Assembly: GCF_049340185.1 (NCBI RefSeq)
Contig: NZ_JBMPPC010000004.1
Span: 248,001 to 312,000, forward strand
DNA from: Undibacterium sp049340185
GTDB lineage: Bacteria; Pseudomonadota; Gammaproteobacteria; Burkholderiales; Burkholderiaceae_D
DNA length: 64,000 nucleotides
Direction of reading: 5' to 3'
Both the position numbers and the translations under genes were made by a program. The notes beneath the pieces were generated by a model, which did not search any database, was not told where the DNA came from, and saw nothing but the letters and a program-made list of their open reading frames with translations. Below, one piece after another: positions 45,082 through 53,250 of the stretch (positions within the stretch are counted from its first letter, which is position 1; the number at the start of each line of letters is the position of its first letter).

Positions 45082-47420
45082 CTCGTTTTCTCCGGTACGC
45101 CCTGATTATTGGCGGTGCTCTGATGAGCATCTTGCTATTCTTCCTAACCACTGCATCAGAAAATTCTGCCAGCTTTGAGCATTTTTACGGCTGGCTGCTG
45201 GGTGCCAATGCCGTCGTCGCAGGTGCGCTGCTGTTATTGGTATTGACGCTGTTATGGCGCTTGTTCAGCCGCTACCGTACCAGGGAGTTCGGCTCGCGCC
45301 TGATGACCCGGCTGGTTCTGTTATTTGCCATGGTCGGCATCTTGCCTGGCGCCGTCATCTACGTAGTCTCGGTGCAGTTCGTGTCACGCTCGATTGAATC
45401 CTGGTTCGATGTCAAAGTCGAATCCGCACTGGAATCCGGCCTGACTCTGGGTCACAGCGCGCTCGAATTTTCGCTGTCAGACCTGCAATCCAAAGCGCAG
45501 AATATGGCGAGCCAGCTAGCTGAGCCCTCAGAAACCTCACTATCAATCAAACTCGGACGCCTGCGCGAACAGATGGAGGTGCAAGAAGCAACCATCGTCA
45601 ACGGCAAAGGACGCCTGGTTGCAACCGCGACTGGCAATATGGGTAGCCTGGTGCCAGAACTTCCCACACCAGCCATGATACGGCAGGCGCGCGTGTCGCG
45701 AGCTTATGCAGCAACCGAAGGAAATACCGAACCTAGCCTGCAAACCGATGATGCCGCCGCCAAAGCAGGTGCCAGCCGGCCCGTGCTGGCTGCGGAGCCG
45801 CGTAATATCCTGCGCTCACGAGTAGTGGTTGCGCTGCAAACCTCCGGCGGTGGCCTATCGTTACAGAATGAGCCTGTTTATCTGCAATTGATCCATCCTG
45901 TGCCAGCCTCACTGGCGACCCACGCCGAAGCCTTGCGCAGCGCCTGGGGTGAGTATCAGGTGCGATCATTAGGTCGCGGCAGCTTGAAGACCATGTATAT
46001 CTTCACGCTGACACTGACTTTATTGCTGGCAATTTTCGCCGCGATCACCAGTGCGTTCCTGATCTCGGGTGAACTCGCCCGCCCCTTACTGCTGCTGGCA
46101 GAGGGTACCAAAGCCGTTGCCGAGGGCAATCTCTCACCGCGCCCTATCATTACCACTTCGGATGAATTGGGTAGCCTGACGCAATCCTTCAACACGATGA
46201 CGCGCCAGTTGTTCGATGCCCGCGCTGCTGTCGAAAAAAATCGCAATGAACTTGAAAACGCCAAAGCGTATCTGGAATCAGTTCTTGCGAACATGTCAGC
46301 AGGCGTGATGGTACTGGATCAACATTCGCATCTGGTGACCTGCAATGAATCTGTCGAGCGTATCCTGCAACGCAGTCTGGAACAAGAAATAGGCAAACCT
46401 ATCGCAGAGATCGAAGGCATGAGCGCTTTCGCGGCCGCAGTTGATAAAGCCTTTTCGGAACAACATGCACAATCTGCAGCAGGCGGCGAGGACCAAAACG
46501 CGCAGCACTGGCAACAGCAAATCGAAATTCCGCGTCTGCAAACCAATATGACCGAGAACACCGCGCCCAACAATACCGAAGAGCAGGGCATCACACTGCT
46601 GGCACGCGGCTCACATTTGCCGGTCGCCTCAGGTAATGGCTACGTTGTAGTCTTCGATGACATCAGCAGCATCATTTCCGCGCAGCGTTCGATTGCGTGG
46701 GGAGAAGTCGCACGTCGCCTCGCTCACGAAATTAAAAATCCGCTGACGCCGATCCAGTTGTCTGCCGAACGTCTGCAAATGAAGTTGCGCGACAAACTCG
46801 GTGAAACCGATGTCGCTATCCTGAATAAAAGCACCAGCACTATCGTCAATCAGGTCACCTCCATGAAGCGCATGGTGGACGATTTCCGCGACTATGCCAA
46901 AACCCCGCCAGCGGTATTGACGCCGCTGAATCTGTCCGGTCTGATCGATGAAGTCTTGCATCTGTATATCGCCGGTGACGGTCGTGATGCGATCAAACTC
47001 AGACTCGCAAGCGACCTACCCGCCGTTATGGGTGATGCAACACAGTTACGTCAGGTCATTCATAATTTACTGCAAAATGCGCAAGATGCCGTCGCTGATA
47101 ATGCCAAACCTGATGTGCCGCCGCAAATCGATGTCGTCACAGAAGTTGTCCGTTATACCAGTGCCGACAAGGGCGAGCGGGCGGCGGTCCGGCTGTCGAT
47201 TGTCGATAACGGACCAGGATTTTCCAGCAAAATTCTGGCGCGGGCGTTTGAGCCCTATGCAACGTCCAAACCGCGCGGCACAGGTTTAGGACTGGCAATG
47301 GTCAAAAAAATCATTGATGAACACGGCGGTAGAATTGATATTCAAAATCGTAGCGATACAAACGGTGCAAAAATATCGATTTTGCTGTTAAAGTTAGCAC
47401 CGGATTCAAATGTCACTTAA
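45078..47420 (+). CDS. ntrY: NtrY-type nitrogen/redox sensor histidine kinase
   Basis: The product is 780 residues with a GTG start overlapping DUF4390. There are three N-terminal helices (to about 105), an extracytoplasmic region, a fourth helix (about 305-330), HAMP, PAS (VLANMSAGVMVLDQHSHL), HisKA with phospho-His in ARRLAHEIKNPLTPIQ (about residue 550) and HATPase (HNLLQNAQDAV, VDNGPGFS, GTGLGLAMVKKI). NtrY phosphorylates NtrX, the next gene but 84 bases on. In relatives it affects nitrogen metabolism, envelope and respiration. Confidence 0.92.
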   Translation: MTRFLRYALIIGGALMSILLFFLTTASENSASFEHFYGWLLGANAVVAGALLLLVLTLLWRLFSRYRTREFGSRLMTRLVLLFAMVGILPGAVIYVVSVQFVSRSIESWFDVKVESALESGLTLGHSALEFSLSDLQSKAQNMASQLAEPSETSLSIKLGRLREQMEVQEATIVNGKGRLVATATGNMGSLVPELPTPAMIRQARVSRAYAATEGNTEPSLQTDDAAAKAGASRPVLAAEPRNILRSRVVVALQTSGGGLSLQNEPVYLQLIHPVPASLATHAEALRSAWGEYQVRSLGRGSLKTMYIFTLTLTLLLAIFAAITSAFLISGELARPLLLLAEGTKAVAEGNLSPRPIITTSDELGSLTQSFNTMTRQLFDARAAVEKNRNELENAKAYLESVLANMSAGVMVLDQHSHLVTCNESVERILQRSLEQEIGKPIAEIEGMSAFAAAVDKAFSEQHAQSAAGGEDQNAQHWQQQIEIPRLQTNMTENTAPNNTEEQGITLLARGSHLPVASGNGYVVVFDDISSIISAQRSIAWGEVARRLAHEIKNPLTPIQLSAERLQMKLRDKLGETDVAILNKSTSTIVNQVTSMKRMVDDFRDYAKTPPAVLTPLNLSGLIDEVLHLYIAGDGRDAIKLRLASDLPAVMGDATQLRQVIHNLLQNAQDAVADNAKPDVPPQIDVVTEVVRYTSADKGERAAVRLSIVDNGPGFSSKILARAFEPYATSKPRGTGLGLAMVKKIIDEHGGRIDIQNRSDTNGAKISILLLKLAPDSNVT

Positions 47421-47504
47421 TTTGAGTCTAACTATTGCCATGTTTGATGGAACCCGGCAGAGGAACACAACATGGTAATGGCAAGAATTTAATAGGGTAG
47501 ATTT

Positions 47505-48233
47505 ATGGCAAACATATTGGTCGTTGATGACGAAATGGGTATCCGGGAATTGCTCTCGGAGATTTTGGGCGATGAGGGACACGTCGTACAACTGGCAGAA
47601 AATGCACAACAGGCGCGCGAAGCCAGAGCGGCAGCGCGCCCGGATCTGGTCTTGCTCGATATCTGGATGCCGGACACGGATGGCGTGACCTTGCTTAAAG
47701 AATGGCAGCGTGATGGCATGCTGACCATGCCGGTCATCATGATGTCAGGTCATGCCACGATCGATACGGCAGTTGAAGCAACCCGCATCGGTGCGCTGAA
47801 CTTCCTGGAAAAACCGATCGCCCTGCAAAAACTGCTGAAAGCGGTTCAGCAAGGTCTGACCAGAACGCCCGAAGTCACGCGTCCCGCTCCGCCGGCACTG
47901 CGTGTGATTACTGGTGAGTCCCTCGGAAACGCACAGGGCAATATCAGCAGCAACTTCCCTTCCAGCGTCAGCAATTTTGAATCGCGTAATTTCGTCGCGC
48001 CACAAAACCCTGCACCGGTAGTCAATAATCAATTCGCGAATCTGTCATTTGATCTGCCCTTGAGAGAAGCACGCGATGCGTTTGAGCGTATTTACTTTGA
48101 ATACCATCTAAACCGTGAAGGTGGCAGCATGACACGCGTGGCAGAAAAAACTGGCCTGGAACGCACTCACCTGTATCGCAAGCTCAAACAGCTCGGTGTC
48201 GAGTCCGTGAAATACGCCAAGCGCGGCGAATAA
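47505..48233 (+). CDS. ntrX: NtrX-like response regulator without an AAA domain
   Basis: The product is 242 residues. Receiver (VDDEMG pocket, Asp in LLDIWMPD, MMSGHATIDTAVEA) joined by an Asn/Pro-rich linker to a C-terminal Fis-type helix-turn-helix (TRVAEKTGLERTHLYRKLKQ). Classical NtrX has a sigma-54-interacting AAA+ domain between these. It is absent here, as in many betaproteobacterial NtrX proteins, so direct activation of sigma-54 promoters is not expected. Partner of NtrY upstream. Confidence 0.88.
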   Translation: MANILVVDDEMGIRELLSEILGDEGHVVQLAENAQQAREARAAARPDLVLLDIWMPDTDGVTLLKEWQRDGMLTMPVIMMSGHATIDTAVEATRIGALNFLEKPIALQKLLKAVQQGLTRTPEVTRPAPPALRVITGESLGNAQGNISSNFPSSVSNFESRNFVAPQNPAPVVNNQFANLSFDLPLREARDAFERIYFEYHLNREGGSMTRVAEKTGLERTHLYRKLKQLGVESVKYAKRGE

Positions 48234-48248
48234 ATCCTGCCTCTACCC

Positions 48249-48713
48249 TTGCCGTCACCTACTTCAGTCAACTCAGTAACATCAGTTACCTCGGTTACCT
48301 CAGTTACTCTAGTCAGTGGCGGCAATTATCAGCAAAGAGAAGCCTTAATTGTGGATCTGATCGCGGATCTGACCGTACCTTCGGTCAAGAACCTCATCGA
48401 AACTTCAGTAACAGGCACAGAACTCCACACCCCTGGACATCGCATTGCCATCATCCTTGAAGGCTTACCAAGCGGTGACTCCGTACTCAGCAATTCCCCC
48501 ACGCTACTGCTTCAGCGTATTGCACCAGGCTGCATGTGCTGCATCGGCAATCTCGCCATGCGTGTCACCTTGAATCGCCTGCTGCGCCAGCGACCAGCCC
48601 AGCTATTCATTGGCATTGCCAGTACTGAGCATATCGACAAGATCCGTACATTTTTATCACAGGCGCCGTATCTCGATTTGCTTCGCCTCAATCCGGATCA
48701 GCAGATTCTGTAA
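48249..48713 (+). CDS. CobW-like remnant lacking a P-loop
   Basis: The product is 154 residues with a TTG start 15 bases after ntrX. The C-terminal half matches the CobW/COG0523 style: GCMCCIGNLAMRVTLNRLL with the CxCC-type metal motif, then PAQLFIGIAST. The GTP-binding loop expected near residue 25 reads LVSGGNYQQREALI and lacks GxxGxGKT, so GTPase activity is unlikely. Repeated TSV units (residues 5-19) come from a short DNA repeat. It may be a decayed or specialised metal chaperone. Confidence 0.45.
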   Translation: MPSPTSVNSVTSVTSVTSVTLVSGGNYQQREALIVDLIADLTVPSVKNLIETSVTGTELHTPGHRIAIILEGLPSGDSVLSNSPTLLLQRIAPGCMCCIGNLAMRVTLNRLLRQRPAQLFIGIASTEHIDKIRTFLSQAPYLDLLRLNPDQQIL

Positions 48714-48915
48714 AATACGATTAAAGCTCTGGCCACATGACGCCGTAACCAACGATAAGAGAGCCTTACTACACCTGTCTGACTGTACGATAACAGGACG
48801 ATGATCGTCGTCAGCGCCGATACACTACACAATACGCGGACTTGAAATACCGCCAGTCCAGCACCATGTCCTTAACAAGAGAAATCAACGATTTCGTTTT
48901 TTGAAAGGATGCACA

Positions 48916-49173
48916 ATGAACCTCATCTATAACAGCGAACAATATAGCGTCGTGGAATATGGCGCGGATACCGACCATGAGGCTCTGCGCTTTGGTGGCT
49001 ATGAGATCACCGATAAATCCGTGCATAAAGAATTATTCATCGGCGGTCCGCAAGTTATTAATTTCCGCAAAGACGTGCACGAGCTGATCGCCACAGAACC
49101 CAGTATCGAAGAAATTGATGAATTTCTTGCCCAGTTCGACGATTACATGGGGCAGCGCGTCTGGTCACACTAA
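48916..49173 (+). CDS. DUF3567 protein
   Basis: The product is 85 residues. The family opening MNLIYNSEQYSVVEYG and the ending (EIDEFLAQFDDYMGQ) are present. A GAAAGGATGCACA ribosome site supports the ATG at 48916. DUF3567 is a Burkholderiales-typical small cytoplasmic protein of unknown function, which helps place the organism. Confidence 0.85.
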   Translation: MNLIYNSEQYSVVEYGADTDHEALRFGGYEITDKSVHKELFIGGPQVINFRKDVHELIATEPSIEEIDEFLAQFDDYMGQRVWSH

Positions 49174-49308
49174 GCACGATTGGCTGAGACGGCATCGTAT
49201 TCTCAGGTTCGCTAACATCAGCTCAGGCAATACGCGACATCACTTCCTATTAATGACGATCTGAGTGAACGGTGTTATCTTGATAAAACACCATTCGGCT
49301 CTATCGTC

Positions 49309-50226
49309 ATGCCCACTATTTCTCCTCAAGACTGGCTTACCGGACTACAAGCTTTGCCTGCCTCACGGCAAGCGGTGCTGGTCACGATTATCAGGTCGCA
49401 CGGCTCTACACCGCGAGGCGAGGGCACCCGCATGCTGGTCAATGCAACTAGCCAATACGGCACTATCGGCGGCGGTCATCTTGAATGGAAAGCCCTGGCC
49501 ATTGCACGCTTATGGATGAAAGAAGCGCCGGGACAAACGACGTCGCCACGTTATGAGCGACTGGCACTCGGCCCTAGTCTGGGTCAGTGCTGCGGTGGCG
49601 CGCTGGAATTACAATTTGACCGGCTAGATCAATGGAGTGATGCCGAATTTGACCGCCATCTTCAAGACTACCGGCAGCAGCAAGCGGCGGTACCGCAACT
49701 CTATCTGTTCGGTGCCGGTCATGTCGGTGCCGCACTGGTCAAGGTTTTATCCGCTACGCCATGTCAGATTCACTGGATCGATGAACGCGATCATTTATTT
49801 CCTACGGATACCTCGGTCAATGTGATCTGCGAAGCAACTGACACACCCGAAGCGGTGATCGCCCAAGCGCCTCCCGGAAGTTATTTTTTGGTCATGACAC
49901 ACCATCATGGTCTGGATCTGCGCCTCAGTGAACAAATCTTGCGCCGTCAGGACATCGCCTGGTTCGGCCTGATCGGCTCGAAAACCAAACGTGCGAGTTT
50001 TGAGCATCGGCTGCGTGAGCGGGGATTCAGCGCCACGACCTTAGAAAATATGGTGTGCCCTGTCGGCATACCCGGCATCACCGGCAAAGAACCCGGCGTG
50101 ATTGCCGTCGCAGTGGCGGCGCAATTATTGCAACGATGGTCCGATGTTGCCGCCGACAATACCCGTACCAGGGTAATGAATTGCAGACTCAGCGGCAACA
50201 ATAGCATTCCAACCTACACAATATGA
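49309..50226 (+). CDS. xdhC: Xanthine dehydrogenase accessory protein XdhC
   Basis: The product is 305 residues. The N-terminal domain has LVTIIRSHGSTPRGEG and the Cys pair in GPSLGQCCGGALEL. The C-terminal Rossmann domain has LYLFGAGHVG and ends with PGITGKEPGVIAVAVA. XdhC carries the molybdenum cofactor, aids its sulfuration and inserts it into XdhB. The xdhA/xdhB genes are not in this window. It lies 18 bases before the deaminase gene, which links both to purine breakdown. A hairpin (49269-49292) precedes it. Confidence 0.9.
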   Translation: MPTISPQDWLTGLQALPASRQAVLVTIIRSHGSTPRGEGTRMLVNATSQYGTIGGGHLEWKALAIARLWMKEAPGQTTSPRYERLALGPSLGQCCGGALELQFDRLDQWSDAEFDRHLQDYRQQQAAVPQLYLFGAGHVGAALVKVLSATPCQIHWIDERDHLFPTDTSVNVICEATDTPEAVIAQAPPGSYFLVMTHHHGLDLRLSEQILRRQDIAWFGLIGSKTKRASFEHRLRERGFSATTLENMVCPVGIPGITGKEPGVIAVAVAAQLLQRWSDVAADNTRTRVMNCRLSGNNSIPTYTI

Positions 50227-50244
50227 TCAGCGAAGAGCGACACA

Positions 50245-51273
50245 ATGACTAGCAACTTACATGATTTCATTCGCGGCTTGCCAAAAGCCGAACTCCATCT
50301 GCACATTGAAGGCTCACTCGAACCCGAATTAATGTTCGCACTGGCGCAACGTAATGCGGTCCAATTAGCGTATTCCTCGGTGGAAGAAGTACGCGCTGCT
50401 TATAACTTCAGCGATCTGCAATCGTTTTTAGATTTGTATTATGCCGGGGCGGCTGTATTACAAACCGAGCAGGATTTTTACGACCTGACCATGGCGTATA
50501 TTGAGCGTGCCCGGGCAGACAATGTGCGTCATGTTGAATTATTCTTCGACCCGCAAACCCATACGGCGCGTGGTATCAGCACAGCAATCGTATTTGCAGG
50601 AATCGCCCGTGCTTTGCGCGAAGCGAAAGCCGCCCATGATTTTTCTGGCAGCATGATCCTGTGCTTCCTGCGTCATTTGAGTGAGGAAGACGCTTTCGAG
50701 ACACTGGCTGCTGCATTGCCTTTACGCAGTCAGTACGCGGATCTGTGGAATGGCATAGGACTCGATTCCGCCGAAGTCGGCAATCCGCCTGAGAAGTTCG
50801 CCGCCGTCTTTGCCCAATGTCGCGAACTCGGCTTCCGGCTAGTTGCACATGCCGGTGAAGAAGGTCCGCCGGCGTATATTCACAGTGCGCTGGATGTACT
50901 GCAAGTCGAGCGCATCGATCATGGCGTCCGCGCTGAAGAAGATGCGGCACTGATGCACAAACTTGTGCAAACCCAGATGCCGCTGACGGTTTGCCCGCTA
51001 TCGAATCTGAAGCTGTGCGTCGTCAGCGATTTACAGCAACACAATCTGGCGCGCATGCTGCGTGCGGGTTTATGCGTGACGATTAATTCTGATGATCCGG
51101 CATATTTCGGCGGCTATATGACGACAAATTTCATCGCGACCGCCGATGCACTGGCCTTGACGCGTGAAGAATTAATCCAACTTGCCAAGAACAGTTTTTG
51201 CGCCTCGTTTGCCGCGCCGGAGCAGAAACAGCAATGGCTCAATGAACTGGATCGCTACGTCCAGAATCATTAA
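50245..51273 (+). CDS. Adenine deaminase (adenosine deaminase superfamily)
   Basis: The product is 342 residues. Zinc and catalytic residues appear in KAELHLHIEGSLEPE, HAGEEGPP (Glu), RIDHGVR and TINSDDPAYFGGY. The HIEG(S/T)LEPE form, rather than HLDG, is typical of the bacterial/fungal adenine deaminase branch, so adenine to hypoxanthine is the likely reaction. With xdhC it would feed hypoxanthine to xanthine dehydrogenase and then to the urate cluster further right. Confidence 0.85.
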   Translation: MTSNLHDFIRGLPKAELHLHIEGSLEPELMFALAQRNAVQLAYSSVEEVRAAYNFSDLQSFLDLYYAGAAVLQTEQDFYDLTMAYIERARADNVRHVELFFDPQTHTARGISTAIVFAGIARALREAKAAHDFSGSMILCFLRHLSEEDAFETLAAALPLRSQYADLWNGIGLDSAEVGNPPEKFAAVFAQCRELGFRLVAHAGEEGPPAYIHSALDVLQVERIDHGVRAEEDAALMHKLVQTQMPLTVCPLSNLKLCVVSDLQQHNLARMLRAGLCVTINSDDPAYFGGYMTTNFIATADALALTREELIQLAKNSFCASFAAPEQKQQWLNELDRYVQNH

Positions 51274-51411
51274 GCGATGCAGATGGCTTTTTGTCACAGC
51301 GGTGCTGAGCTTCAAATCGCTGGCGATTTCCCTGATTCTCAGCGCTTCAACATCACGCCACAGAATGATCTCGTGATAAACCTGTGGCAAAAACCTGAGA
51401 GACAGCAACGG
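51274..51411 (-). pseudogene. Remnant of an ECF sigma factor (region 4)
   Basis: Translation of the minus strand gives LPQVYHEIILWRDVEAL followed by IREIASDLKLSTAVTKSHLH, which matches the sigma-4 helix-turn-helix of ECF factors. No region 2 is present upstream, and the match stops exactly where the deaminase gene ends. A longer frame (51172-51474) adds only unrelated residues. It appears to be a truncated leftover. Confidence 0.5.
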
Positions 51412-51537
51412 CATGAATCGATTCGCAGCGATCTGATTATTTTTTAAAAACCCAGAAAATAGATGCTGCAACACCTATACTCCCCATTATTTCATCACCA
51501 ATATGCCTTTATCCGCATGCTGTATAAGGTAATTGAA

Positions 51538-51559
51538 AATATACTTAGGTGAGTATATT
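51538..51559. promoter_or_regulatory. Palindrome downstream of the EamA gene
   Basis: AATATACT (51538-51545) and AGTATATT (51552-51559) form an 8-bp inverted repeat with a 6-base loop. It lies between the sigma remnant and the 3' end of the transporter gene and may be an orphaned operator. Confidence 0.3.
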
Positions 51560-51575
51560 CATTTCCAGACACGCA

Positions 51576-52481
51576 CTAATCCGGTCTGGACGACACGACA
51601 ATGCCTGCGGCGATCAGCACAAACGCCAGCGCGTGAAACCATTGCGGCCAGACACCCAGCATCAGCGCCGATAAGATCGCGGCAAATACCGGTGTCAGAT
51701 TGCCAAAAAAAGCAGCCAGCGTCGGGCCGACTTCGGCCACACCCAGACCCCAGCAACGGTAGGCAATCACTGACGGACCTATCGCGACATACAACAAGGC
51801 CAGGATCAACCAGGGCGTCCAGTGCACAGGCGCGGCCGTCATGTGCTCCAGACCTGCTGCACTGCCCGCAAAGATCAGACCGCAACTCGTCTGCACCAGT
51901 AAAAATTCAGCCCAGCCCCAAACGGGACGCATCGCACCTTGCATCGACCGCGGCGGACGCGCCAGTAACCAGCTATAGCCAGCCCAGGCCATCACCGCGA
52001 GCAGCATATACAAATCACCCGGCACAAACTGAACCTGCGCCAATGCAGACAACTGGCCACGCGAGAGCACCAGTGCCACGCCGAGTAAAGAAAATACCGC
52101 ACCCAGAATTTGATTACGGCGCGGCTTTTCGCGATACACGGTCGCGCCTAACAGCAACATCCACACCGGCAAGCTCGCCGCAATCAGCGTCACATTTAAC
52201 GGAGTCGAAGTGCGTAATGCCAGATACTGCAGCGCGTTATAGCACCCCACACCCAGGCCGCCAAGCAGCAACAGATAACGCCAGCGCACCAGCAGGTCGC
52301 GCGGATGCCGCAAGGCCCGCCAACCCAGCGGCAGCAACACCAGCAGCGCTAGACTCCAGCGACAGGCGTTGAGTAATAGTGGTGGCATGCTGCCCACCGC
52401 CAGCCGTCCTACCACAGCATTACCCGCCCAGAGCAGCGGCGGCAAAGTTAAGAGCAAAGCGGTACGGGATGTGATTTTCAT
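51576..52481 (-). CDS. EamA/DMT-family transporter
   Basis: The product is 301 residues with ten predicted helices and two EamA repeats (first includes LWAGNAVVGRLAVG, second VMAWAGYSWLLARPP). The N-x-x-x-G pattern in helix 1 is usual for this family. It stands alone on the minus strand. Substrate unknown. The long plus-strand frame over the same bases (51533-52372) is a Pro/Ser-rich artefact. Confidence 0.85.
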   Translation of the reverse strand: MKITSRTALLLTLPPLLWAGNAVVGRLAVGSMPPLLLNACRWSLALLVLLPLGWRALRHPRDLLVRWRYLLLLGGLGVGCYNALQYLALRTSTPLNVTLIAASLPVWMLLLGATVYREKPRRNQILGAVFSLLGVALVLSRGQLSALAQVQFVPGDLYMLLAVMAWAGYSWLLARPPRSMQGAMRPVWGWAEFLLVQTSCGLIFAGSAAGLEHMTAAPVHWTPWLILALLYVAIGPSVIAYRCWGLGVAEVGPTLAAFFGNLTPVFAAILSALMLGVWPQWFHALAFVLIAAGIVVSSRPD

Positions 52482-52547
52482 GAACAGGCATCATAGGCGG
52501 AGAACCGCCAATATGCCATAGAACCTCAGGACATGAGGCTGACGGTG

Positions 52548-53234
52548 TCAGGTCGCCATCTCAAAACGATAACCGACACCATACACCGATTGCAGGCAGT
52601 CGAGTTCAGGCAGGCGCTCAGTGATTTTTTTGCGGATATTTTTAATATGGGAATCAACCGTTCGATCACTGCTGTCACGCAATTCGTCGCTAGAAATCGT
52701 CAGCAACTGCTGGCGCGAATAGACTCGCCCAGGATGTCGTATCAACTCCGCCAGAATACGAAACTCGGCAGGCGTCAGAGTTAAGGCGAGGCCGCGAACC
52801 AGAATCAGCATCTTGTCGGCATCGACAACAAATACAGAACGACTCTCCGGCAGCGCAACGGCATGCATACCGCTACGTCTAAGCTGCGCGTTCACTCTCG
52901 CAACGACCTCACGCGGACTGAATGGCTTGCAGACATAGTCGTCAGCACCAGCGTCGAGACCAATCAGCTTATCAATTTCTTCCACTCTCGCGGTTAACAT
53001 GATGATGGGAATGCTACTGAACTGACGTACCGCCTGACAGACCTGTACACCATCGAGTCCCGGTAACATCAGGTCGAGAAGTAGCAAAGAAAAACCACCC
53101 TGTCGCATCGCCGATACAGCATCCAAGCCATTCGCCACATGTTCTGTCAGATACGCACTGGCATGCAAATAATCCTGCAACACGCTGGCAATTTTATAAT
53201 CGTCCTCGACAATCAGGATTTTGCTTGCTGGCAT
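52548..53234 (-). CDS. OmpR-family response regulator (BaeR-like)
   Basis: The product is 228 residues. Receiver: IVEDDYK pocket, Asp in LLDLMLPG, MLTARVEE, VCKPFSPRE. Winged-helix DNA-binding domain: LTLTPAEFRILAEL and DRTVDSHIKNIRKK. It follows the kinase gene by 16 bases on the same strand. BaeSR-type systems answer envelope stress, but the target genes here are unknown. Confidence 0.9.
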   Translation of the reverse strand: MPASKILIVEDDYKIASVLQDYLHASAYLTEHVANGLDAVSAMRQGGFSLLLLDLMLPGLDGVQVCQAVRQFSSIPIIMLTARVEEIDKLIGLDAGADDYVCKPFSPREVVARVNAQLRRSGMHAVALPESRSVFVVDADKMLILVRGLALTLTPAEFRILAELIRHPGRVYSRQQLLTISSDELRDSSDRTVDSHIKNIRKKITERLPELDCLQSVYGVGYRFEMAT

Positions 53235-53250
53235 ACGATGGTAGGAATAG

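Noticed and set aside
51533..52372. Plus-strand frame of 279 residues rich in Pro, Ser and Arg
   Set aside because: It lies opposite the EamA transporter gene, and its composition is that of an antisense frame. No domain is seen.
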